Part shown: positions 56,612 to 64,000 of the stretch, piece by piece | Position numbering within the stretch: position 1 is the stretch's first letter | Layout of the letters: the number at the start of each line of letters is the position of its first letter | From: Bacteroidales bacterium | GTDB lineage: Bacteria > Bacteroidota > Bacteroidia > Bacteroidales > UBA932 | DNA: 64,000 bases | Reading direction: 5' to 3' | NCBI GenBank assembly: GCA_017519865.1 | Contig: JAFWRQ010000014.1 | Coordinates: 141,521 to 205,520, forward strand | The notes under the pieces: model-generated | The model's database searches: none | The model's input: the letters and a program-made list of their open reading frames with translations, nothing else | What the model was told of the DNA's origin: nothing | Program-made: the position numbers and the translations under genes

Positions 56612-58363
56612 CTATCGTCCCTGGACTGTTGCGGCAGACGGATAGAGCACGACCCTCACCGCGCCTACGCCGTTGATCCCGACCCTGTTCTCGTCGCCGT
56701 TGAGCCTGCGTCCCGGAACCCATTTACCCTTTACGAAGGTACCTTCTTCGATGGCGTCGGTGAAGATCCTTGTTTGAGCGTCGGCGTCCTTCGGGGCGAA
56801 CGAGAATGATACGTTGATACCGACGATATAGAACTCATCCGGCGAAGTCTGGAGAATAAGGGCTCCTGACTGGGCCTGCTGCTGGGAGGCAGCAGCCAGC
56901 TGCGCGTTCTCCCTGGCCATTTGGGCTGCGCCCTGGCCATAGTTGAAGGCGCGCTGGTTCCTGACTGAAGAGCGTGCGGTGAGTATATAGTCTCCCATCT
57001 GGACTGAAGGGCTTGCATTCTCCTCCGTCACCCTAAGGCCGCGGAGCTTGTCTGAGCCGTAGTTCCGGATGATCATCTGGTCCATTCCGGACAGGATCTT
57101 ATAGCATTTGGCAAGATTCTCGAAATCAGCGGAGTACTCTCCGGTTGCGTTCTGCGCACCGTCAAAACCGAACGGTGCAAATCCGAGGGCGTCATATTCA
57201 CCATAGGCGTATAGGGCCTTGGAAACGTCCACCCTGCACTCGGGGATGAATATGGGATTGTTGCTCAGGGCGAACTGGCTGAGAACCCACTCGTATTCGC
57301 TGATGTAGATGTCGGGCGCGGTGAAATCCACCGCAGGCGCAGCGGCCCTCCAGACGTCGATCACCTCCGGAAGCGGGCTCCCTGAAGGGAACTGTCCGGG
57401 ATTGATCATCCCGGGCTGGCGGAGCCAGTTGTTGACATACATTGGAATATCGTGGGCGGCCTTTCCTGCGGCCGTGATCTCGTTCACATACTTGGCATAG
57501 TGGTAGGCCTGGAATATCTCCTCGGTATAGTACGGATAGTCGGTGAGGATGTCTTCAGCCGTGGTGTGACTCGTGCCGAATACCTCCTCCCAGGTGCCGG
57601 ACATCTTGTAGCCGTTCTCGCCCCAGACCCTTTCAAGTTCCGGGAAGAGCTGTCCCTTATGGCTTGAGAGATATTCCATAAGGTCGGAGGGAACCTGGCC
57701 CTCCCAGGCCTCCTGGGCTGCAGGGGAGAAGTCCCTCACGGAACCGAGGATGCCCATCTCGTTCTCCACCTGCATCATGATCACGGTGTAGTCCCTGTCA
57801 ATCTCATTGATATGCTGCATCAGCGCTGCAAACGCGTCCCTGTCCGCCTTTAGGGATTCCTGGCCGAAGGTGGACAGCACGTTGAGGAACCCGCCGTCCT
57901 GGGTCTGTACCAGGGGATAGGTGACGGGATTGCGCTTGATATAACTTGGCGCATAGGTGGAGTTACCGTTCTTCCAGCTGGCAAACCAGATCATGACCAC
58001 CTTGAGACCGTTCTTGCGTGCGCTGCGTATCACGTGGTCGACGGAGGTGAAATCGTAATGGCCGGGCTCGTCCTCGATCACATCCCACGAGCAGGAGGCG
58101 ATCACCGTATTGAAATTGGCGTATCTCATCTGCTCCCATACCCCGATGCTCTCCATATAGCTTTCAGATGTGCTTGTGGAGTTGTGCAGTTCTCCGGTCA
58201 ACATCAGGAATGGCTTTCCGTTTACCTCAAAATGTGTAATCCCGTCCTCCTGGACGAGGGCAGGCTTGACAGAAGTGTTCTCGAACACCTCAGAACAGCC
58301 CTGAAACATGAAAAGGCAGGCCGCCAGGCCGATGGCAGTAAGCGAAGATAAGAGGGTCCTCAT
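56612..58363 (-). CDS. GH35-like beta-galactosidase with DUF5597 C-terminus, lipoprotein
   Basis: 583 residues; lipobox MFQGC. THFEVNGKPFLMLTGELHNS and NFNTVIASCSWDVIEDEPGH are typical of this clan-A enzyme group. Acid/base Glu in QVENEMGILG, nucleophile Glu in PIFIPECR. The C-terminal part (YDALGFAPFGFD onward) corresponds to DUF5597. Residues about 485-505 are Ala/Gln-rich (QMARENAQLAAASQQQ), a possible milder form of the inserts seen in the glucan operon. Divergent from galM, so a galactoside-degrading pair is plausible. Confidence 0.85.
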   Translation of the reverse strand: MRTLLSSLTAIGLAACLFMFQGCSEVFENTSVKPALVQEDGITHFEVNGKPFLMLTGELHNSTSTSESYMESIGVWEQMRYANFNTVIASCSWDVIEDEPGHYDFTSVDHVIRSARKNGLKVVMIWFASWKNGNSTYAPSYIKRNPVTYPLVQTQDGGFLNVLSTFGQESLKADRDAFAALMQHINEIDRDYTVIMMQVENEMGILGSVRDFSPAAQEAWEGQVPSDLMEYLSSHKGQLFPELERVWGENGYKMSGTWEEVFGTSHTTAEDILTDYPYYTEEIFQAYHYAKYVNEITAAGKAAHDIPMYVNNWLRQPGMINPGQFPSGSPLPEVIDVWRAAAPAVDFTAPDIYISEYEWVLSQFALSNNPIFIPECRVDVSKALYAYGEYDALGFAPFGFDGAQNATGEYSADFENLAKCYKILSGMDQMIIRNYGSDKLRGLRVTEENASPSVQMGDYILTARSSVRNQRAFNYGQGAAQMARENAQLAAASQQQAQSGALILQTSPDEFYIVGINVSFSFAPKDADAQTRIFTDAIEEGTFVKGKWVPGRRLNGDENRVGINGVGAVRVVLYPSAATVQGR

Positions 58364-58393
58364 ATCCGTGTCATTAATTACGATTTGGTGTCG

Positions 58394-58424
58394 TAAAGAT
58401 AAACATTTTTCCTCAACGATAAAA
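58394..58424 (-). promoter_or_regulatory. Candidate promoter of the GH35-like gene
   Basis: Minus strand TTTT, 19 nt, TATCTTTA: close to consensus. 31 nt before the start codon. Confidence 0.5.
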
Positions 58425-58431
58425 GCGTGGA

Positions 58432-58463
58432 TTTGCTAAGGATGGAAATAATGTGTAGATTCG
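58432..58463 (+). promoter_or_regulatory. Promoter of the aldose epimerase gene
   Basis: TTTG (58432-58435), 20 nt, TAGATTCG (58456-58463); one mismatch overall. About 38 nt before the ATG. Its -33 lies 8 bp from that of the divergent GH35-like gene, so the two may be co-regulated. Confidence 0.6.
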
Positions 58464-58500
58464 TGTCCGATAACTATTGCCAAGATACTAACCACGCTAT

Positions 58501-59643
58501 ATGAAACAGACAGGTTTTTTCAAGTCTGCAGCCTTGTGTGCGGTCGCACTGTTCTGCAGCGTTTTTGCCGATGCCCAGACGAAGGCTCCGGGCGACCTTC
58601 TGGACAAAACCGACTTTGAGATGGAGATCGGCGGCAAGCCGGTTTCCCTCTACACCATCACGAACGGAAGGATTACCGCCCAGATCACTAATTACGCAGG
58701 TTACATCGTGGGTATATACGCACCTGACAAGGACGGGAACTACACAAATGTTGTCGGCCACAACGACAACATCCAGCAGTACCAGTCTTTCGGCCGCAAT
58801 CCCACGGGAGCGGCCCTCGGCCGCTATGCCAACCGCATCGGGAATGCATCGTTCACCCTGGATGGTGTCAAATATGAAGTGACCAGGAACAATGGCGCTC
58901 ACTCCCTGCACGGAGGGTCGAAAGGTTTCGACCGCACCGTTTGGGATGTCGAGGAGGTTACCGAACGCTCGGTCGTCCTCAGTTGCGTCCTAGAGGACGG
59001 CCTGGATGGATTCCCCGGGACCCTTAAGACATTCCTCACTTTCTCCGTCACCGATGACGACGGCGTCTCGATCGAATACAGGGCGACGACCGATAAACCT
59101 ACGGTCTGCAACCTGTCGCATCACGTCTATTTCAATCTCAACGGATTCCCGGCGGAAAACGTCCTGGACCACGTCGTCTGCATAAATGCCGATGCCATTA
59201 CCGAGGTCGATGATGGCCTTATCCCTACGGGAAAACTTTTGCCCGTGGAGGGTACTGCGTATGATTTCCGTACGCCGGTCAAACTCGGCGACAGGCAGGT
59301 CGCCGCGCCGGCCGGGCGCGGTGCCTTCGGCCCCGGCGCCCAGCCCGCTCCCGTCCCTGACGGGATGGTCCGCAGCTACGACCAGAACTACTGCCTGAAC
59401 CATACCGCTGCCGGCAAGGTTGAGGTCGTGGCTTCCGTCTATTCCCCGGCTTCCGGCCGTTTCCTTGAGGTACTCAACGACCAGCCCGGTCTCCAGTTCT
59501 TCACAGGAGGCCGCGTGGCTTTCGCCATGGAGTCCCAACTGTACCCGGACACCCCCAACCATCCGGAATTTCCCGGCACCGCAACCCTTCGCCCCGGCGA
59601 AACCTATCACCATACCGTCATCTACCGGTTCTCGACAAAGTAG
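58501..59643 (+). CDS. galM: Secreted aldose 1-epimerase (galactose mutarotase)
   Basis: 380 residues. Signal peptide ending CSVFADAQ; GRYANRIGNASFTLDG (conserved Asn-Arg), NNGAHSLHGGSKGFD (catalytic His region), LSHHVYFNLNG (second His), and Glu in GLQFFTGG...SQLYPDTPNHPEF are GalM hallmarks. It interconverts alpha and beta anomers of galactose or glucose in the periplasm. An insert APAGRGAFGPGAQPAPVPDG near residue 265 is Gly/Pro/Ala-rich, resembling those in the glucan enzymes. Confidence 0.93.
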   Translation: MKQTGFFKSAALCAVALFCSVFADAQTKAPGDLLDKTDFEMEIGGKPVSLYTITNGRITAQITNYAGYIVGIYAPDKDGNYTNVVGHNDNIQQYQSFGRNPTGAALGRYANRIGNASFTLDGVKYEVTRNNGAHSLHGGSKGFDRTVWDVEEVTERSVVLSCVLEDGLDGFPGTLKTFLTFSVTDDDGVSIEYRATTDKPTVCNLSHHVYFNLNGFPAENVLDHVVCINADAITEVDDGLIPTGKLLPVEGTAYDFRTPVKLGDRQVAAPAGRGAFGPGAQPAPVPDGMVRSYDQNYCLNHTAAGKVEVVASVYSPASGRFLEVLNDQPGLQFFTGGRVAFAMESQLYPDTPNHPEFPGTATLRPGETYHHTVIYRFSTK

Positions 59644-59665
59644 GAAGATTTGGATTTGAACGACT

Positions 59666-59700
59666 AATTGTGTAATTTGCATCGTTTTAATCACACAATT
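59666..59700. promoter_or_regulatory. AT-rich dyad AATTGTGT-N19-ACACAATT upstream of hypB
   Basis: Perfect 8-bp arms separated by 19 nt, starting 23 bp after galM and ending 31 bp before hypB. It overlaps a promoter-like TTTG-N19-GTAATTTG. It could be an operator for a metal-responsive regulator (NikR sites are spaced dyads, GTATGA-N16-TCATAC in E. coli), or a terminator stem. The regulator is not in the window. Confidence 0.5.
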
Positions 59701-59731
59701 GATAACCGGATAATGCCGTTTCGCTTTCGAT

Positions 59732-60403
59732 ATGGACGAAGTGAAAGTAATCGAGATCAAGAAAAGCATCTTCGCCGAGAATGACAAAGACGCCGACGCA
59801 CTCCGTAAGGAGTTGAAGGATAGAGGGGTATATCTGTTGAACCTGATGTCGTCGCCCGGAAGCGGGAAAACGACCACCCTGATAAAGACCATCAACCTTC
59901 TCAAGGATAAACTCCGGATCGCCGTGATGGAGGCGGACATCGACAGCGACGTCGATGCGGTCAAGATCAAGGACGCGACCGGTATCAAGTCCATCCAACT
60001 GCATACCGGCGGCATGTGCCACCTGGATGCAGAGATGACCCGCCAGGGCCTGGACGGCCTCGTTCTCCAGGACTGCGACCTTGTCGTCCTGGAGAACGTC
60101 GGCAACCTGGTCTGCCCTGCCGAGTTCGACACCGGCAGTTGCCGGAACGCCATGATCCTCTCCGTTCCGGAAGGGGATGACAAGCCTCTCAAATATCCCC
60201 TGATGTTCTCCGTCTGCGACGTCGTCATCATCAACAAGACCGACGTGCTTCCGTATTTCGATTTCGACATGGAGAAATGCCGGGAGTACATCCGCATGCG
60301 CAATCCCCACGCCAGGGTATTCCCCATCTGCGCCCGTACGGGCGAGGGGGTCGATGCCTTCGCGGAATGGCTTCTGGCCGAGGTCAGGTCCTGGAAACAA
60401 TAA
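59732..60403 (+). CDS. hypB: Hydrogenase/urease nickel incorporation GTPase HypB
   Basis: 223 residues. P-loop NLMSSPGSGKTTTLIK, switch motif EADIDSDVDA, metal-site residues in TGGMCHLDAEM (Cys-His) and VGNLVCPAEFD (Cys), and the G4 motif NKTDVLPYF. SIM-type GTPase that delivers Ni to hydrogenase with HypA. There is no histidine-rich N-terminus, so no storage role. First gene of a four-gene operon; 11 bp to the next. Confidence 0.94.
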   Translation: MDEVKVIEIKKSIFAENDKDADALRKELKDRGVYLLNLMSSPGSGKTTTLIKTINLLKDKLRIAVMEADIDSDVDAVKIKDATGIKSIQLHTGGMCHLDAEMTRQGLDGLVLQDCDLVVLENVGNLVCPAEFDTGSCRNAMILSVPEGDDKPLKYPLMFSVCDVVIINKTDVLPYFDFDMEKCREYIRMRNPHARVFPICARTGEGVDAFAEWLLAEVRSWKQ

Positions 60404-60414
60404 ACGACCGTCAT

Positions 60415-63240
60415 ATGCCCGAAATGTCAACCAAGTTCGTCCCCAAGCACAAAGGGGATAAGAACCCCAATCCGAAACTCCTCAAGTTCGTCCGCCACGT
60501 CACGGACCGCATTCCCGGAAAGATCAAGATGACCACGGACGCCCCGGAATACTGGGGCCTCGCCTGTCTATTCGAGGACGAGATGGATGCGGTCACCCGC
60601 GAAGCGGCCCTGGACCTGCTCCTGGACATGTTGCCCGGCAATTTCTTCAAGGTCCGCGAACACAGGCCCTACGCCCTCCTGCACCAGTGGAATGCCGCGA
60701 AGCACTACACCCCGGATGACAAGTCCTTCGACGAACTGCTGGATAAACTCGCCTATCTCGGAATGCTCGAGTACGACTATGGCGCCAAATACACCGACGA
60801 CGGCCCCGTCCCCGGAACTACGTACAACCGTGAAGACCGCATCTATTGGGTCCCGATGTTCGTCCCCGGCTCGGCGGAATACACCAACATGAACACGGAG
60901 TTGATGGACCGCCACCCGGAGTTGGCGATGTTCTTCGAGCGTATGACTTTCCTCCCGCTGGAGAAAGTCACCCCGATGGTCCCTATGGGCGGCTCAGGTA
61001 TCGGAATGCATGTGATTCCGGTGGAAAAGGCCATCTCCATGGAGAACCAGTCGGTTGACATAGAGCATATTTCATATTGGCTGAAGAAATACGAAGGCCA
61101 TATCGGCGTAGGCATCTGCTCGTGCCGTTACGGCCGCAAGAAACTGGACGAAGGCTGCGCCGATGACTACCGCGACTGGTGCATAGGCGTAGGCGACATG
61201 GCTGATTACCTCAGGGAGACCGGACGCGGCCACGACATCACTTATGACGAGGCGATGGCCATCCTCAAGAAGGCCGAGGACCACGGCTTCGTCCACCAGA
61301 TCACCAATATCGACGGTGAGGGCAAGATCTTCGCCATCTGCAACTGCAACGTCAAGATTTGTAACGCCCTGCGCACCTCGCAACTCTTCAATACCCCCAA
61401 CCTGTCGCGCAGCGCCTATGTCGCCGAAGTGGACCCGAAGAACTGCGTCGCCTGCGGCCGTTGCGTAGAGTACTGCCCCGCAGGCGCCGTCAAGCTCGGC
61501 CAGAAACTCTGTACCAAGAACGGTCCCGTGAAGTATCCCAAGCACGAACTTCCCGACTCGACGAAATGGGGCGAGCACAAATGGACCGAGGACTATCGGG
61601 ATAAGAACCGCATCAACTGCTATGAGACCGGTACCTCGCCCTGCAAGACAGCCTGCCCGGCCCATATCGCCGTCCAGGGCTATCTGAAAAAGGCCGCCGA
61701 AGGCAAATACACGGAAGCGCTCGAGCTTATCAAGCGCGAGAATCCGTTCCCTGCCGTGTGTGGCCGCATCTGCAACAGGCGTTGCGAAGACGCCTGCACA
61801 CGCGGCACCATCGACCAGCCTATCGCCATAGACGCCGTCAAGAAATTCATCGCCGAGCAGGACCTCAAGGCGGAGACCCGCTTCGTCCCCGAGGTGAATA
61901 CCTGCTCCAACGTCCTGGACCGCTGGCCGGAGAAGATCGCCGTCATTGGCGGTGGCCCTGCCGGCCTCAGCTGCGCCAACTATCTGGCCACCATGGGCTA
62001 CAGGCCGACGGTATTCGAGAAGAATGAGGAGCCCGGCGGAATGCTCCGCTACGGCATCCCTTCATACAAGCTTGAAAAGGATGTCATCGCGGCCGAAATC
62101 GACATCATGAAGGAGATTGGAGTTGAGATCCGCACGGGGGTCGAGGTCGGCAAGGACGTCAGCATCGCGCAGTTGCGCGAGCAGGGCTACAAGGCCTTCT
62201 ACGTGGCCATAGGCTGCCAGGGAGGCCGGCTGCCGGGCATTCCCGGCGAGGCCCTGCCCGGCACGACGACCGCCATCGACTTCCTTCACGACGCCAATAC
62301 CGGCAAGGTGAAGGTTGCCGGCAATGTCGTAGTCGTCGGCGGTGGAAACGTCGCCATCGACGCGGCGCGCGTGGCGAAGCGCAGCGGCGCGTCCTCGGTC
62401 ACGATGCTGTCGCTCGAGACCGAGGACATCATGCCCGCTTCGCTCGAGGAGCGCACCGAGGCCCGGGAGGACGGGGTAGTCCTGAACCCCGGCTGGGGCC
62501 CGAAGGAGGTCCTCGGCGACGGCAAGGTCACGGGCATCGTCTTCAAGAGATGTACGTCCGTGTTCGACGCGGACCATAGGTTTGCACCGGAATATGATGA
62601 GAACGAACTCATCACCCTCGATGCCGACATGGTCATCTTCGCCATCGGTCAGACCGTGGTGCTGAAGGATCTCCTGAAAGACACCAAGGTGGAGTTCTTC
62701 CGTGGGGTATATCCCATTGCGGACAAACTCACCTACCAGACTGCGGAGGAGGACATATTCGTGGGCGGCGACGTGTTCACCGGCCCGAAGTTCGCCATCG
62801 ATGCGATTGCGGCCGGCAAGGAAGCGGCCGAGTCGCTGCACAGGTATGTGCAGCACGGCCACATGACCATCGGCCGCAACCGCCGCGACTTCATAGAACT
62901 CGACAAGTCCGACATCGTGGTCGAGTCCTACGACAACTCCTCGCGTCAGGATCCCGGCGTGACGCCGGCCAAGGATCCCTTCCGCGAGTACCACAACACC
63001 CTCACCGAGGAGCAGGTCCGTCGGGAAACAGCGCGCTGCCTCTCCTGCGGTGCATCCGTCGTGGACGAGAACAAGTGCATAGGCTGCGGCGTCTGCACCA
63101 CGAAGTGTGGTTTCGACGCCATCCATCTGCACCGCGTGCATCCGGAGGCCAGCCACCTCGTCACCTCCGAGGACAAGTTCAGCGGCATCCTCCCGTATAT
63201 GCTCAAGCGTACCGGCCGCATTATCTTCAACAAGAAATAG
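60415..63240 (+). CDS. Multidomain iron-sulfur flavoprotein, GltD-like with ferredoxin domains
   Basis: 941 residues from MPEMSTKFVPKH. Residues 1-330 have no name I can give but contain Cys clusters (GICSCR at 233-237; ICNCNVKIC at 308-316). A 4Fe-4S ferredoxin follows (CVACGRCVEYCPAG near 344). Residues 410-870 resemble the small subunit of glutamate synthase/DPYD group: CKTACPAHIAV, AVCGRICNRRCEDAC, FAD site IGGGPAGLSCANYLATMG, NAD(P) site VVVVGGGNVAIDAARVAKR. A second ferredoxin closes it (CIGCGVCTTKCGFDAI). It probably shuttles electrons between NAD(P)H and an iron-sulfur partner. Lying between hypB and hypA, it may serve a nickel enzyme elsewhere. Complete and unusually large. Confidence 0.85.
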   Translation: MPEMSTKFVPKHKGDKNPNPKLLKFVRHVTDRIPGKIKMTTDAPEYWGLACLFEDEMDAVTREAALDLLLDMLPGNFFKVREHRPYALLHQWNAAKHYTPDDKSFDELLDKLAYLGMLEYDYGAKYTDDGPVPGTTYNREDRIYWVPMFVPGSAEYTNMNTELMDRHPELAMFFERMTFLPLEKVTPMVPMGGSGIGMHVIPVEKAISMENQSVDIEHISYWLKKYEGHIGVGICSCRYGRKKLDEGCADDYRDWCIGVGDMADYLRETGRGHDITYDEAMAILKKAEDHGFVHQITNIDGEGKIFAICNCNVKICNALRTSQLFNTPNLSRSAYVAEVDPKNCVACGRCVEYCPAGAVKLGQKLCTKNGPVKYPKHELPDSTKWGEHKWTEDYRDKNRINCYETGTSPCKTACPAHIAVQGYLKKAAEGKYTEALELIKRENPFPAVCGRICNRRCEDACTRGTIDQPIAIDAVKKFIAEQDLKAETRFVPEVNTCSNVLDRWPEKIAVIGGGPAGLSCANYLATMGYRPTVFEKNEEPGGMLRYGIPSYKLEKDVIAAEIDIMKEIGVEIRTGVEVGKDVSIAQLREQGYKAFYVAIGCQGGRLPGIPGEALPGTTTAIDFLHDANTGKVKVAGNVVVVGGGNVAIDAARVAKRSGASSVTMLSLETEDIMPASLEERTEAREDGVVLNPGWGPKEVLGDGKVTGIVFKRCTSVFDADHRFAPEYDENELITLDADMVIFAIGQTVVLKDLLKDTKVEFFRGVYPIADKLTYQTAEEDIFVGGDVFTGPKFAIDAIAAGKEAAESLHRYVQHGHMTIGRNRRDFIELDKSDIVVESYDNSSRQDPGVTPAKDPFREYHNTLTEEQVRRETARCLSCGASVVDENKCIGCGVCTTKCGFDAIHLHRVHPEASHLVTSEDKFSGILPYMLKRTGRIIFNKK

Positions 63241-63241
63241 G

Positions 63242-63589
63242 ATGCACGAACTGGGGATCGTTTTCTACATCATCCGCGACGTGAAGCAGGCGGCGGAGGA
63301 GAACGGCGTAAGCCGTGTGTCCGCCTTGGTGATGAACATCGGTGAAGTCTCCACCGTCGTGCCGGAGTACCTCATCGACTGCTGGCGCTGGGCTGCCGAC
63401 AAGGAGGACCTTTTGCGGGGGAGTGAACTCCGCATCAACACCATCCCTGCCGTGACATTCTGCGAGACCTGCGGAAAGGAATACGAAACCGTCCCCAACG
63501 GAAAGACCTGCCCGTTCTGCGGCAGCGGGAATACCTGGCTGCTGCGCGGAAACGAAGTGGAAATCAAGGAAATAGAAGTACCGTCATAA
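63242..63589 (+). CDS. hypA: Hydrogenase nickel incorporation protein HypA
   Basis: 115 residues starting MHELGIVF, whose His2 is the nickel ligand. Zinc ribbon CETC ... CPFC near 77-97. Coupled with HypB, it inserts nickel into hydrogenase. It starts 1 bp after the flavoprotein stop; a longer frame upstream lies inside that gene and is rejected. Confidence 0.94.
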   Translation: MHELGIVFYIIRDVKQAAEENGVSRVSALVMNIGEVSTVVPEYLIDCWRWAADKEDLLRGSELRINTIPAVTFCETCGKEYETVPNGKTCPFCGSGNTWLLRGNEVEIKEIEVPS

Positions 63590-63614
63590 TTATTAATAAC
63601 TAAAACTAAACACA

Positions 63615-64000
63615 ATGTTCTTCCAAGTCTATGGCGAACACGCTTTCGCCCAGTGGGGGATGCTTCTGGTCGTGCTTCTCGGCCTCATCCTCCTGAATGA
63701 GTTCGCACGCCGGACCAAGGCCGGCGGCATCATCACATTCCTGGCCATCCCGCTGGCCCTGACCATCTACTTCCTCGCCATCTGGATCGGCGTAAGGACC
63801 GGAAAGCAGTGGGCGCTGGAGAACCAGACCCACGTCTATATGCAGGGCTGGTTCCACTATGCCAAACTCTACGCGGCCACGGCCGGCTGTATCGGCTTCA
63901 TGATGATCAAGTACAAATGGGGCATCGGCGCCAAGCACTGGTTCAAACCCTTCCCGTTCATCATCGTGGCCATCAACATCCTCATCGCCTGTGTATCGGA
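63615..64000 (+). CDS. DUF5692-family membrane protein (3' end outside window)
   Basis: First 128 codons present. MFFQVYGEHAFAQWGMLLVV starts a membrane protein with helices at about 12-30, 38-58, 80-100 and 108 onward, and a motif YAKLYAATAGCIGFMMIKYK. I recall DUF5692 proteins from gut Bacteroidales and Clostridia; function unknown. Linked to hypA by a 25-bp gap, so a role in nickel supply or in hydrogenase-related membrane work is conceivable but unproven. Confidence 0.75.
   Translation, partial: MFFQVYGEHAFAQWGMLLVVLLGLILLNEFARRTKAGGIITFLAIPLALTIYFLAIWIGVRTGKQWALENQTHVYMQGWFHYAKLYAATAGCIGFMMIKYKWGIGAKHWFKPFPFIIVAINILIACVS

Noticed and set aside
62062-63156. Minus-strand open frame of 364 codons
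   Set aside because: Antisense shadow of the flavoprotein gene, whose FAD and NAD motifs are unambiguous.

Overview
The window looks like chromosome from a GC-rich member of the Bacteroidales. Three things support this: two SusC/SusD outer-membrane glycan import pairs; Bacteroidetes-specific families (DUF4988, DUF3575, DUF6249, DUF4491, DUF5692, BACON); and repeated promoter matches to the Bacteroides form, TTTG about 19-21 nt upstream of TAnnTTTG, with no Shine-Dalgarno pattern. A rumen or gut Cryptobacteroides/Rikenellaceae-like source is a guess. I saw no rRNA, tRNA or CRISPR array.

Region 1 to 28.2 kb is an alpha-glucan utilisation locus, almost entirely on the minus strand. From upstream to downstream it holds a GntP-type permease, a SusC gene broken by an in-frame TGA with its intact SusD, a terminator, a new promoter with a perfect TGAAACGTTTCA palindrome, an intact SusC/SusD pair, and a stem-loop. 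A tight operon follows: LytS-type histidine kinase, LytTR response regulator, lipoprotein GH13, secreted GH13, a GH13-GH127-like fusion, alkaline phosphatase, lipoprotein GH13, GH31 and a beta-helix protein cut by the window edge. Five consecutive secreted enzymes of unrelated folds carry Gly/Gln/Arg/Pro-rich inserts.

Region 28.3 to 30.9 kb holds a REP-associated tyrosine transposase (RAYT) gene flanked on both sides by 29-bp palindromes spaced exactly 51 bp apart. The same palindromes recur near 48.0 and 50.8 kb. A dicarboxylate symporter follows.

Region 30.9 to 36.1 kb is a four-gene plus-strand operon for a cell-envelope assembly: two coiled-coil DUF4988-like lipoproteins, a DUF3575 protein and an OmpA-domain lipoprotein. 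Next come a 17-residue-repeat protein and an ECF sigma factor module. Regions 36.7-37.7 and 42.2-44.2 kb are gene-poor, with several further palindrome families, minisatellites and strongly strand-asymmetric purine/pyrimidine tracts.

Region 44.2 to 59.7 kb is mixed chromosomal content: a peroxidase-OhrR-peroxidase operon, an esterase, an SDR enzyme, a TPR regulator broken by an in-frame TGA, a TonB-family protein, a CcsBA-like cytochrome c maturation protein next to a truncated di-heme oxidoreductase, envelope lipoproteins, a GH35-like enzyme and a secreted aldose epimerase. Short gene-end relics occur here at 47.9, 51.0 and 55.8 kb, in addition to one at 26.7 kb.

Region 59.7 to 64.0 kb is a nickel-maturation operon without a visible hydrogenase: hypB, a 941-residue iron-sulfur flavoprotein, hypA and a DUF5692 membrane protein that runs off the window.
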